This document shows positions 50,200 to 61,479 of a stretch of DNA of 64,000 nucleotides, piece by piece (the first letter of the stretch is position 1; the number at the start of each line of letters is the position of its first letter). The stretch spans positions 30,478,827 through 30,542,826 of the forward strand of contig NC_067490.1 of NCBI RefSeq assembly GCF_947179515.1, in the 5' to 3' direction. Origin of the DNA: Apodemus sylvaticus (Eukaryota; Chordata; Mammalia; Rodentia; Muridae). The notes under the pieces were generated by a model, which made no database searches, was not told the origin of the DNA, and saw nothing but the letters and a program-made list of their open reading frames with translations. Made by a program: the position numbers and the translations under genes.

Positions 50200-50691
50200 A
50201 TCAAAACGCCAAATGCACTAAACAAAGAAAGAATATTAAAAGCAGTAAGGGAAAAAGGGCAAGTAACTTATAAAGGCAGACCTATCAGAATTACACCGGA
50301 CTTCTCACCATAGACCATGAAAGCTAGAAGATCCCAGGCAGATCTCATACAGAGATCTAAGAGAACACAAATGCCAGCCCAGACTACTATACCAGCAAAA
50401 CTCTTAATCACCATACATGGAGAGACCAAGATATTCCATGATAAAACCAAATTTACACAATATCTGTCCACAAATCCAGCCCTACAAAGGATAATAGATG
50501 GAAAAACACCAACACAGGGAGAGAAACTACACCCTAGAAAAAGCAAGAAAATAGTTTTCCAACAAACCGAAAAGAAGCTATCCACACAAATATAAAAACA
50601 ACATCAAAAATAACAGGAAGCAATAATCACTATTCCTTAATATCTCTTAACATCAATGGACTCAATTCCCCAATAAAAAGACAAAGACTAA
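50200..50691 (+). mobile_element. LINE-1 ORF1 C-terminus, inter-ORF spacer and first codons of ORF2
   Basis: ORF1 C-terminal domain in pieces (GRPIRITPDFSP-like before a stop, then TQYLSTNPALQRIIDGKTP) runs to a stop at about 50594. The spacer follows, then the start of ORF2 (SLISLNINGLNSPIKRQRLT). It lies downstream of an L1 3' UTR, so it is a second piece and not a continuation in normal order. L1 wording stops at about 50691, where the tandem array begins. Confidence 0.88.
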
Positions 50692-51420
50692 CAAATATTT
50701 TCATGTAAATCTTCAATTTTATCAGAAAATGTTTGTAATTCCTCTTTCAATAATTTAGTAATGCTTTTTATGTCTACCATTTTATCTTCATTATTTTCAT
50801 GATAATCTTCAATTTTAACATGTTTTTCTGTATATTTCTTTATCAGAAATATTTTTCATGTAAATCTCTAATTTTATGACAATATGTTTTTAATTATACC
50901 TTCAATTAATTTAGAAAGGTTTTTTATGTCTACCATTTTATCTGTATAATTTTCCATGAAATAGTCAATTTTAACATGTTTCTACATTTTCTTGAATTTT
51001 ATCAGAAATATTTTCCATGTAAATCTTCAATTTTACCAAAAAATGTTTATAATTCCACTTTCAATCAACCTAGAAATACTTTTATGCCTATCATTATATC
51101 TATATAAAATTTCCATGATAATCTTCAATTTTAACATGTTTTTCTATATTTTTCTACAATTTTATCAGAAATAGTTTGCATGTAAATTTTAAATTTTATC
51201 ATAAAATGCTTCTACTTCCTTTTCAATTAATTTAACAATGTTTTATGTCTACCACTTTACTCTTTAATTTTCCATGAAAACTGTCAATTTTAATATGTTT
51301 TTCTATATCTCTCTCTATATCTGTCTTTATATCTCTGATATATTTTTATCAGAAATATTTTCCATGTAAATCTTCAATTTATGATAAAATGTTTTTACTT
51401 CCTTTTTCAATAAAAGGACA
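50692..51420 (-). repeat. tandem array, about 160-bp unit, 4.4 copies; minus strand resembles a decayed 53-codon coiled-coil repeat
   Basis: The word catgtaaatcttcaatttta or a close variant recurs at 50701, 50856, 51015, 51178 and 51362, giving units of 155, 159, 163 and 184 bases and a last partial unit. The fourth is longer through a TCTATA expansion. Each unit also holds a related word (catgataatcttcaatttta and variants) at 50797, 50954, 51113 and 51272, so it is a dimer of about 96 and 60 bases. On the minus strand the first unit is open for about 50 codons (KHVKIEDYHENNEDKM, then VDIKSITKLLKEELQTFSDK and IEDLHEN), and 159 is 3 x 53. Other units carry one- or two-base shifts or stops. I do not recognise the protein, and coding ancestry is an inference. 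Orientation is given for that possible frame. Confidence 0.85.
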
Positions 51421-52267
51421 TGCTTTTTAAAAAAAATAGCATTGATTTATAACCTTAATTATTCAATGAATGAGAACAATCAACCAGATTGCAGAATAGA
51501 GCATACCAATGTTCTTGGTCTTCAATGGGAGCACCAGTTCTACAATAAACAGCTGAATCTCCTGTGTGGTAAATCCACCATGAAGTTAAGAGGGTCCTAC
51601 ATTTCAGGTAAAGTAGAATTAGTTGCATCAAGGTCAGCAGGAAAATTTGTGATGTTCATTTGGCAAAGCTCTTTCTCTGACGGATACTTTGGAGGAGATT
51701 CTTACCTTCTCCCTGGAAGTCAAAAAAAAAAAAATGAAAGAAAGAAAGAAAAAAGAAAAAGAAAAAAAGAAAAGAAAAGACTAGAACATACGTTTGTAAG
51801 TTCATTCTTTAAGGGGTAGGTGGGCTCTCCAATGGTTTCTGTCTTGCATTTCAAACAGGACAAAATGCAAGGCTGGGAACGGCTGAAAATAAAGGTGAAA
51901 TTTTGAAGAAGCAAATTCTCAGTACCTCTTGTTCCTCCCCTCAGTTCTTCTCCTAAGCTCAGCATGAAGTGAATGAGAAAACAAACAAACAACACCAGCA
52001 ACAAGAACAACACAATAACAGCAGCAACAACAACAGCAAGCCTGCTAGCTCGCCCAGAACATATTTGGGAATTCCAAGGGAGTACTGGAGCGAGCGACAG
52101 TTCTATGTCCTACCTATCTTGGAGCAATAATTAGACCTGGTGTGCTCCAGATGTGTTGGAACTGCTGAGAACAAAGGAGAGCCAAGTATTTACTGTTCCT
52201 CCCGAGGACCAATGAAGCAGATGGAAGCCAGTCAAGCACTGATGTTGTTTTTCTAAAAGTAGAATGG
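51421..52267. other. unique DNA with GAAA-rich tract
   Basis: A 125-codon plus frame (51442-51819) has an unremarkable first 90 residues, then a Lys/Arg-rich tail from a GAAA-rich tract (about 51721-51780). No resemblance or gene context, so not called. An AACAGC/AACAAC patch lies near 51985-52040. Confidence 0.35.
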
Positions 52268-52345
52268 AGGACTGCAGGGACTAGTGGTTGACCGCACTAG
52301 ACGTTCTTTTAAAGGATCCAGGTTCAATTCCCAAAGAATATATAA
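52268..52345 (+). mobile_element. B2/B3-type SINE head fragment
   Basis: Decayed tRNA-derived head in plus sense: gactgcagggactagtggtt, then ggatccaggttcaattccca. The 3' half is not recognisable. Confidence 0.5.
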
Positions 52346-53019
52346 AATGTGGAGGGGTTAATAAACAGAGAACTAAAAGAAAGCGAGATTATCAATTATC
52401 TCACAAGTAATTCAAAATAAATATCAAGATCTATTCTAACTGTATAGAAATTAACTGAGATGTATAGGATTTAGATATGATCAATTTTGGTCTGTGATTT
52501 TTTTTTTTTTTACTTTTAAGGTTTTTACAATAAATAAAATAATGTGAAATGGAAGCAAAAATAAAATGCCCAGAAAAGGGGAAAAGCACAGTGAGATAAA
52601 AAGAAATGATGCATGAACAGAATAAATACAGAGCTATATTTAAGGAAGTAAATGAAGAGTGTTAAGTCTAAAAAATAAGGAAGTTATTTGAAAGTTTACT
52701 AAATCAGTTTAAATAACAGACTTATAGCAAACAGAAAAATTATGAAACTTGATGAAAATTTTTTGGAATTATTCTACCAAAGAAAATATTAAAATAAAGA
52801 AAAGACAAAAATCTTTTTAAAAAACTGAAAAAAAATGAGAATGTTATTTTCTTATTAGTAATTGCCATTAGTATACAGAATAGCAAACTAATCAAGAATG
52901 TTACTGCCATCTTTTGAATATGCTTTCTACAACAGACTTTCTTTAGATTTAATGACATCTATAGGCTAAAAATCAAGGACTGAAAAAAATGGAAAAGATA
53001 ACTAAATGTGATGTTCAAA
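52346..53019. other. AT-rich DNA, nothing recognised
   Basis: Likely further ancient repeat sequence given what follows, but I cannot support a specific call. Confidence 0.35.
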
Positions 53020-53970
53020 ACTTATATCTGACAAAATAGACTTTAAGTCAAAGCTATCACACAAAAAAGAAAACCATTACATAATCATATAAATCAAATA
53101 ACAAAGACACTAGAAATATAAATATATGAGCAAAGCAAATATATAAAGCAAACTTTAGTCAGAAACAAAAAACAAAAAAAACAGGAATACTTCCATAGAA
53201 GTTGACTTAAATACACATCTATTTCACAAATTGATGAAGTAAATAATATGTCTGCTAAGTAAACAGAGGACTTGACCAATACTGTGGACCAAATGAAGAA
53301 TAGGCATTCTTCTCCAGCACTTGTGTATGAGCTTGCGTATAGAATGCACATGAGCTTACAAACAAGTCTTAACTAAATTAAGAACATTCAGATATTCCCA
53401 ACTATACTCTCTGACCATAGTAACAGAAACTAGAAATCAATAACAGGAAGAAATTTTGAAAAGCCACAGACGTGTGGAAATTAAACAATACAATTTGAAC
53501 TACCAGAGAGAAATCAAAAACAGAAATTAGGAAATATTTTGATACAAATGGGGAAAAAATACACAACAGACTTGGGCATATAAGGTGTACTGATGGCAGT
53601 CTTAGGAGAGACATTTGCAGTAGAAAACTGCCTACAGAGAAAAGACAAAAAAAAAAAAAATAGGCAACCAATGGGACCCATCATGATACTGATACAACAT
53701 AAAGAAAAGCAAATTACAATCACAGCTTTCAAAAGAAAGTCAGTGATAAAAACTAGGGGAAAATGAGACATAAAGAGTAGGATAAAAGCAAGGAGGCTCA
53801 TCTAAAAAAAAAAAAAACAAGAAAAGAAAAAGAAAATAAAATCACTAAAATATTTAGCTAAACTTACAAGAAACAGCAAAGAAGACTCAAGTGAAATAAA
53901 AATCTTCAAGAGGGGACATTTTAATTAAAACTACAGAAAAAAAAATATTATGAGACCACAGGGGATAATT
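53020..53970 (+). mobile_element. ancient LINE-1 (L1M-like) ORF2 endonuclease region
   Basis: Words in the order of the ORF2 endonuclease half of old mammalian L1s: tgacaaaatagactttaagt, tagaagttgacttaaataca, cattcttctccagcacttgt, the Ser-Asp-His region at ctctgaccatagt (about 53409-53421), and aatcaataacaggaagaaat. No open frame survives. Confidence 0.75.
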
Positions 53971-53980
53971 GTCTGCCAGC

Positions 53981-54350
53981 TGTTATAGTTCAAATAAAAA
54001 TGTTCTATGTAGGCTCACATAATTGAATACTGTTCTGCAGTTAGTGGTGCTGTTTTGGAAGGTTCTGGAATCTCAGAGAATTGGAAACTTGATAGTGGAA
54101 GGACATCACTAAATGTATACTTCGAGGTTGTAGAACCTGGCCTCAACTCCACCCTCTCTTCTTCCTGCGCACATGTGACATGTGATCAGGTTGTGTGCTG
54201 ACTACCAAGCAGGCTTCACAATACTGATCCGATGCCTCCGCATCCTGATAAACTATATCTCCTTTAAACTGTAAGCCAAAATAACCTTCTTATTCCCTAA
54301 TTTCCTTCTTGTTAGGGCATTTCATCACAGTGACAGGTAAAAGAATACAC
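53981..54350 (+). mobile_element. MaLR-type solo LTR inserted in an ancient L1
   Basis: Begins tgttatagttcaaataaaaa; the middle has ggtgctgttttggaaggttc. The 3' part has ccgatgcctccgcatcctga, taaactgtaagccaaaataa (degenerate polyadenylation region) and catttcatcacagtgacagg. L1 sequence lies on both sides. No internal coding sequence. Confidence 0.8.
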
Positions 54351-54357
54351 CAATGTA

Positions 54358-54435
54358 TACATTTGCAGTAGAAAAATGCCTATAGAGAAAAGACAAAAAA
54401 ATTTATACATTGGTATATAAAGAATACACCAATGA
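54358..54435. repeat. short duplicated L1 block with inverted and direct repeats after the LTR
   Basis: The block from acatttgcagtagaaaaatg to agagaaaagac repeats 53610-53650 (left of the LTR) with two or three changes. It is bracketed by direct copies of agaatacaccaatg (from 54341 and 54421). Inverted copies of accaatgtata / tatacattggt also occur here. Confidence 0.7.
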
Positions 54436-54439
54436 ATTT

Positions 54440-54830
54440 AAAAAGATAACCTACAGGAAATGAATAAACATACAACCTTATCAAAACTAAAGGATTAAGA
54501 AATAGAAATTCAAAACAGATATACAACTAGTGATGAGATTCAGACAGTAACCAAAATCCTCCCAAAGAGGAAAATTTGGGGACCAGATTATATCTTTGGA
54601 AAACTGCTAAATACATAATGATTTAACACTAGTTTTTTTTTTTCAAACTCTTTCAGTAAAGTGGAGAGGAAGAAAAGGCTATTTCAGGAGACCAGTCATT
54701 CCAAGGAAAATACAACACTTTAAGATAGCTGTATATACTTAAGTACTCTGACTGATCTAGGGCATTAAATATCCTCAGAAAAATAGCAACAAAGCAAGTT
54801 CAACCTAAAGCTGAATGTTACCCTGGGGAC
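54440..54830 (+). mobile_element. ancient LINE-1 ORF2 RT-start region
   Basis: Continues the element of 53020-53970 in order: aaagataacctacaggaaat, gagattcagacagtaaccaa, tcctcccaaagaggaaaatt and, further on, attaaatatcctcagaaaaa. Confidence 0.65.
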
Positions 54831-55004
54831 AATTAGATGCTTTAATGTAAAAGTTAATTCATCCTACACACCACTCACATCATTGGCAAGCAGAGTTACT
54901 TAGATATGTTTTCTTGCTCTGTCTCTTTCTGTATCTCTGCCTCTTCCTCCTCTTTCTCCTCTTTTTTCTTCTTCTTTTTTTTGTTTGTTTTTTTATTTTA
55001 GTTT

Positions 55005-55290
55005 TTTAAATTCTTTTTTATTAGATATATTCTTTACTTACATTTCAAATGTTGTCCCCTTTCCTGGTCCCCAACCCACCATGAAAGTCTCATAACCCCG
55101 AAAGTCCCCTCCCCCTGTTCCCCAATCAACCCTCTCCCATGTCCCTGTTCTGGTATTCCCCTACACTGCATCATCAAGCCTTTCCAGGACCAAGGGCCTC
55201 TCCTCCCTTTGGTGTCCAACAAGGCCATCCTCTACTGCCTATGTGTCTGGAGACATGGGTAATACCATGTGCACTCTCTGGTTGATAGTT
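55005..55290 (-). mobile_element. younger LINE-1 3' UTR, severely truncated
   Basis: T-rich tail, then antisense L1 3' UTR from catttcaaatgttgtcccct through ccagaccaag-type G/C-rich wording to ccaacaaggccatcctctac and ggtaataccatgtgcactct. It then passes into a CTCTGT/CTTCTC-rich simple tract (about 55290-55390). Confidence 0.88.
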
Positions 55291-55599
55291 TTGTCCCTCT
55301 GCCTCTGTCCCTGTCCCTGTCTCTGCTTCTGTCTCTGTCTCCTCCTCCCCCTCTTCTTCTCCCTTCTCTTTTTCTATTATATTCTCTTTCCCCCTGTTGC
55401 CTACATATTCTAAATGACACTTCTATAGACATTTCCTCTTCTTCCTGTGTGTGTGTGTGTGTGTTGGCGTCGGTGTGTGCGGGATATGGTAACCTTTCCT
55501 CCTTCAGTACAACGTTAGGTGTGGTTTTGTTATACAAAAAACAGAGTTATGTTAGGTATGATCTTTCTGTACCTGATTTGTTCATGAAAGGATACTGAT

Positions 55600-56930
55600 T
55601 TTTATTAAAAGTTCTTTCTGTATCTGTCTGGTCACTGCATACACTTTATCCTTTTGTCTGTTCTTAAGATATATGACTTTTGTTGATATGTGAATGTTAA
55701 TCTATTCTGGCACCCCAAGGAAGAAACGTAATTGTGGAGAATGATCTGTTTGCTGTGTCATTGAATTTGTTTTGTTGTATTTCGATGAAGATTTCTACAT
55801 AGCCATCAGGAAAATGGTTCTAATTTTCAGTTTCTGTTGCCTCTGTCTAGTATATACAACAGGGTAATTCTAGCAGTTCACAGCTAAATGGGTTCCCAAC
55901 TTAAAGGTGTGCCTTAATGTTACTGAACGTTTTGCAAAGAAGTGGTATGTCTTCTTTGGAAAACAGATAAGTTCTGAACTTTTCTCAACTGGGTGACCTT
56001 GAAATTACTAATTCAAGATCATCATTTGTTTATTTGTTATCTTGATTCTGTTTCTGGTTTGGTTATTATTTGTGTGTTTGTTTTTTTTTCCTGTTTGTGT
56101 TTTTTTTTTTTTTTTGGTGATTTTTGTTTTCTTCTGTTTTGTTGTTGTTCTGTTTTTCTTTTTGAAACAGGGTGTTACTGCATAGACCAGAATGGCCTCA
56201 AACTCACAAGAATCTACGAACCTCCACTTACCTACTGTCATAATTAAGGGCATGTGCTACCACCCCCACTGTGCTTCAGTCTTGAAAAGGTACATGTGTC
56301 TAGGTGTTTTTCCTTTTCGCTTTTGTTTTCCAAGTTGATAGTAGATAATTTTCTATAATAATGCCTTATGAGCTTTTGAGCTCCTGGGTAGTAGTGGTAA
56401 TGTCTCCTTTCACATTTCTGGTTTGACCTGGGTATTTAGCAAGTCTTATCAGATTGCTTTTCTTGCTAACAAATCAACTCCTTGCTTCATTGCTCGTTAG
56501 TATTACTTAGTCCTCATTTTGTATATTTCTGCTGTGATCTTGGCTATGTCTCTCTTAATACTTAGTTTAAACTTTATTTTCTGCTTCCTTGAGTTCTTGG
56601 TATAAACTTTTTTCAATTGTTCATTTGAAATTTTCTTTGTTTTCTGTTGCCGTGTCTCTTAGTACTGGTTTTGCTGCATTGCACAATCTTCAGTATATGT
56701 TTCATTTAAAAAAATAAAATGAAATTTCTTCTCTTATTTCCTCAATGACCAATTCATTGGGGGAGTGGCTTGCTTTGTCTCTATATATTTACATAATTCC
56801 TGTAATTTCTTTAGTGATTGCCTCTATTTTGGCCCTCATGATGAGAAATAATAAAGAAAATTCTGTTTGTTTTAAATATTTCTCAATTTTTCTTTGCTGT
56901 CTCATGTATTCTAGAGAAAGATCTATGAAA
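55600..56930 (-). mobile_element. ancient LINE-1 ORF2 (endonuclease to RT) in antisense
   Basis: Antisense ORF2 words in order: tttgttgtatttcgatgaag and catcaggaaaatggttctaa (RT region, 55770-55830), ccttgcttcattgctcgtta, tctgctgtgatcttggctat, tctcttagtactggttttgc and ctcaatgaccaattcattgg (endonuclease end, about 56740). A B1 interrupts it. It stops near 56930, where a sense L1 begins. Confidence 0.65.
56163..56272 (-). mobile_element. B1 SINE
   Basis: Antisense B1: T-rich tail (56080-56160), tttgaaacagggtgttactg, tagaccagaatggcctcaaa, ctcacaagaatctacgaacc and gggcatgtgctaccaccccc. One internal part is deleted. Confidence 0.9.
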
Positions 56931-56944
56931 TAATGAAATAAGAG

Positions 56945-58060
56945 TGTGTGTCCTGCCACCACTGAAAGGAACAGTCTATAAATGACCAAAGCAACCATGA
57001 GCAAAAAGAGCAGAGTTATAGGCTCCACAACACCTGCTTTTCAAGATATGCTACTGAAACACGGGAACCTAAACAATACGGTATTTCCATAAAAGCAGCC
57101 AAATGGCCGGTGAGACAGAATAAAGATCCAAAAATCAAAGCCATGTATTATATACAAGCAATCATTTTCTTACAAAAGTGCCCCAAACATGCAAAGCTGT
57201 TAAGGAAACTGAAAATTCACATGCAGAAGATGAAAATTTGATTTTTATCTCTCACCCAGTACAAAACTGAATTCAAAATATGTCACAGAAATAACTATAG
57301 GTCTTAAACTTCTGAAACGACTGAGAAGAAGCACAGAGAAAATAGTGAAATAGATTGGTCCAGGCAACGATGTTTTGAATCTTAGCCAAAGACAGGGAAC
57401 TAAAGCCAATACTAATAATGTTGGATTTCAACAAGCTCAATAGCTTCTACAATGCAGAAGAATGAAGGCACATTTTTATGAAAAGGGAAAAATTATTTGC
57501 CAACTGTTCACCTGACAGAGTTAATATCCAGAATATATCAAGAACAACAACAACAACAAAAACACCTAAAAAGTACAACAAAACTCCAAGTTAATCAATG
57601 GAAAAATGGACAAATTATCTGAATTTAAAACTTTCCTAATGAATAGATACAAATAAACAGCAAACAGATATGGTGTGTGGTGTATTAGCCACGAGAGAAA
57701 TATGTATCAAAACCACCATTTTATCCCAATTAAAATGACTGTGACAAAAAAATGAATAATTTCAAATGATGGAAAAGATGCATGGAAACATTTATATATA
57801 CAGATCTGATGCAAATATAAATCATTGTTGCCATTGGGGAAAAAAAGAGTAGGGGATTGCTAAAATATTAAAATTAAATTTACTACAAAATTCATCTGTC
57901 TACTCTTGAGTATGTTTCCAAAGGAAATGAGATCAGCGAACCAGAGAGATACTTGCATACCATGTTTATTGTGAAGCTGGTCCCTACAGATAATATGGAT
58001 GGCTAGTGCTTAGATGCCTAGCAATAAATGAGTGAAGAAAATGTGATCTCTCAGCACGCT
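56945..58060 (+). mobile_element. ancient LINE-1 ORF2 3' half in sense
   Basis: Words in order of old L1 ORF2 after the RT domain: cggtatttccataaaagcag, gaaaattcacatgcagaaga, acccagtacaaaactgaatt, aagctcaatagcttctacaa, gtctactcttgagtatgttt, agagatacttgcataccatg and gagtgaagaaaatgtgatct. No open frame remains. Confidence 0.75.
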
Positions 58061-58164
58061 ACTCTGGCTTCGAAAGCCACACTGAATTTAGTTCTGATTT
58101 TTATGCTAAGGCATCAAATAATTTTTATGCCAGAATTCAAAGTGAGACATGTCTTTCCTCAAGA

Positions 58165-58565
58165 CTCACATGAAAAAAAAAGTTCAACTTCATGAACCAT
58201 CAGAGAAATGCGAACATTGGGATTCTTTCTCACCCCAGTCAGAATGGTGATCATTGAGAAAATAATAACAGTTAACACCAGCAGGGAGTTGGCCAAAAAG
58301 GAAGGCATCTACACAGATGCTGGGAATGTGAACTAGTAGACCCACTATGGAAGTCTGTATGGTGGTTTCTCAAAATAACACATAACCCAGCTGTACTGCT
58401 CTTGGGTATTTATCCAAAGTGCTTCAAGCAAACAGAGATTCTTTCACATTAATGATTAAAGAACATTATTTGTAATAGCCGAGTTGTGGAACGAACTTAA
58501 ATTCCCAACAAACGAAGAATGAAGTCATATTGCCTGCAAAGGAATGGATGAAAGTGGAGATAATT
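58165..58565 (+). mobile_element. second LINE-1 ORF2 C-terminal remnant
   Basis: A separate pass through the ORF2 C-terminal region: aaccatcagagaaatgcgaa, ctcaccccagtcagaatggt, gtagacccactatggaagtc, gggtatttatccaaagtgct and aaggaatggatgaaagtgga. It repeats a section already covered just upstream, so it is a different insertion. Confidence 0.75.
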
Positions 58566-58570
58566 CTACT

Positions 58571-58942
58571 AAATGAATATATACATACACATACACATAC
58601 ATACACATACATACACATACATACACATATACATACACATGCACACACACATAGACATACACACACACACATACACATACACATATATACACATACGCAT
58701 ACACATACATACACATACATACACATACACATACGCACACATATAGACATACACATACACACACACATACACACACACATACACATACACATACATACAC
58801 ATACATACACATACATACACATACACATACACACACACACATAGACATACACATACACACACACACACACATACACATACACACACACACATACACATAT
58901 ACATACATACACACACACACACATACACATACACATATATGA
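58571..58942. repeat. (ATACAC)n hexanucleotide array
   Basis: About 370 bases of ATACAC/ACACAT repeat with occasional G or T changes. Open frames on both strands, up to 197 codons, are artefacts of the stop-free hexamer. It begins where the L1 remnant ends. Confidence 0.97.
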
Positions 58943-59315
58943 GACATAAAAGTAGAAATGAAGTTGTTTAGGGAACAAGAGCACTATTGAGAGGAGGGGG
59001 CCAAGGATGGGGAGTGGGGGTAATGAGGAGAGAGTGTGGTCAATAGACAATATGCACAAATATAAAACTTAAAAGCAAATTAATGTATATTTAAGAGATC
59101 ACATGTCTGTAACAGTTATTATATATGGTGCATATACATATGCTATTGTAAAATAGGCTAGGACACATGTTAAAAATTAATAGTGCCCAGCTATGTATGA
59201 TATGATGAGTGATCTCGATTTAATTATTTTTTTATTGTCTAGTTTTCATGAGATTGACTTCATTAGAATGTTTTCTCTAAAAACACTTTGAAAAATTTTC
59301 TGTCAAAAACCAAGA
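58943..59315. other. unique AT-rich DNA
   Basis: A G-rich patch (58985-59035) and otherwise nothing recognised. Confidence 0.4.
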
Positions 59316-59316
59316 T

Positions 59317-59388
<72 letters not shown>

Positions 59389-59389
59389 C
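59316..59389. repeat. (AC)n(AT)n(AC)n compound microsatellite
   Basis: About 13 AC units, then about 20 AT units, then a few AC units: a long alternating purine-pyrimidine tract with a self-complementary AT core. Confidence 0.97.
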
Positions 59390-60144
59390 TTCTAAACTGT
59401 CAGTTTAAAACCTCTTCTACATAGTCACTGTTTATAAAAACCATATTCCAGTCCCCCAGTACATGTATATCCAAAGCTTTTGTGGTTTACAGAACATGGT
59501 TTCAGCACCCACTTCCTGATCTCAATTAGAATTCTATTTTTATATTTTCCAATTCATAACATTCCTTTCACTTAAAATCCATTTATACAGTTTTAAAATC
59601 TGGTGACATGCTTTTCTGAACTTTTATCTATCTGTGGTAGCAATGACAGTGCTATCCATAATAGCTTATCTGCCACATTCTAACAAGTTTTAATAAAGTG
59701 CAGATATCATTTCTGTTACGTTAAACTGAAAAATTAAAAATGGAATTGCATATTTGAACTTTTAGTAACCTTTAACAAAATGTAAGTCGTTCTTCAGTAT
59801 ATGATTAAAACAACCCTTTCCTAATATTTAAGGGTTCTGGGAAACTAGTGCCACAGTTAGGAGGGACTTGGTAAGAGATAAACTAGAAGTTATTTCAATG
59901 TTGCCAAAATGCGATAAAATCTTTAGTGCTTGATGGTACTTTCTAGAATTCAGAAAGATTATGTAAACTCTAATTGATCCCACAAAAATCTTCAAAATTC
60001 ACTATGATTTTTCAGTATTAAAAAATCCTAAATTAGTTTTACTCATAAAAATCATCAAACAATGAAGAAATGAAATAAAAGCAAAAGTTGTTCTTTCCTT
60101 ACATGGTCTCAAAGACAAGATTCAATACATATTTATCAGATATG

Positions 60145-60175
<31 letters not shown>

Positions 60176-61479
60176 TGTGAGCATACTTTGTACAAAGGGA
60201 CTAAGGAAATTTTGTCAGGAATTGTCCAGATTGTTGTAAACTTGAACTTAATATATGAATATTAACATGTGGAGACTATTGTTCCAGTTCTTTGCATTGA
60301 TTCTATTTAATAAGTGCACTTTGAGACCAAACAAATACTACAATTTAATATATAATATCCCATTTCATTCAAAACCATTTCTGAAGATATCATTATCCTC
60401 ATTTTTTAGTAGAACATACAAAAATTAGGTACAGGAAACTCTTAACAAAAAACTATCTTACAGCTAGGCTAGTATATCAATAAGAAATAAATTCATAGTG
60501 AATAACTAAAATAACTACCACTACATATGTTTCTGGCAGAAGGCTTTGAGGTCAATGTATGATTTACAATCAGCATCCGCTTAAAATTTATTAGCCTATA
60601 ACCAAAATACTTGGAGTTTTAAATATAAGTAAACTTCTCTAATCACTTTAGTCATTTTTGAGAACATAAGAATGTATAGAAATCACTTTGTAAAGTCATG
60701 AAATGATTAATAAGAGTCATATTCCCAGAAATTTTTATATATCTTTTCTGGCCACGGCTTCAAATAAAGAAGTTGAGGTTTATTTTTCCTTTGATGTTCA
60801 GAATTGAGCTCACTCAGTACCTGTGAGTTCTAAGTACGTGCTCTCTGCTATGGGCATACACCTCTAGCCCAATAAAATGATTTTCTCCCCATTTCACAGA
60901 TGGATTGAACATTATGGAAGTTGTACTACTTGTCCAAAGCCATCATTTTAATAAGTCACAAAGCTGGGTAGCTCTGTGTTTTTTCTGCATGTAACACTGG
61001 CCCAAATACAAAACCTCCAAAAGGATTAGATAACAAAGCTACTGTACAGGATACTGCCTGGAGAAACGAGTCTATAGATTAATATCTTAATCATCTGGCT
61101 TAGATTGGCAGCGTGGAAAGCCAGGGCCTTTAAGGAGATGAAGGCTTACTGCAGAAGAGAACAGTTACTCTTGGTAAAGAGAGGAGAACAGGAACAGTAG
61201 CAACAACACACAAAATAGTCTTAATCAAGGAATAGGATCCTGGCAACATGAAGTGATAGGCATGTTACCTTAAAATAATAGTTTTAAAACAACTACCTGA
61301 CATGAAAACATGATTGTGGACCTTTGTAGAAGACATGCAAGATTCAAAGATGGAAGTGGAAACAAGAAAAAGACGTTTTTTTAAAAGAATACTGACAATG
61401 GATTCGCAAAGACACGTATAATATCCTTTCCGAGGATGGAGTCGCAGAGTCCGGCACATGCTCAGAGTGGTGATCATAA
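59390..61479. other. mostly unique AT-rich DNA
   Basis: Contains (AC)n at about 60148-60176 and a probable antisense ID/B1-type SINE remnant at about 60795-60870 (attgagctcactcagtacct, taagtacgtgctctctgcta). No exon recognised. Confidence 0.4.

Noticed and set aside
51442..51819. 125-codon plus frame next to the tandem array
   Set aside because: Not similar to a protein I know, ends in a Lys-rich run from a GAAA tract, and lacks a supporting exon or promoter signal.
58466..59059. 197-, 140-, 121- and 104-codon frames
   Set aside because: Products of the (ATACAC)n hexamer (Cys/Val/Tyr/Met or Thr/His/Ile repeats); no start or splice context.
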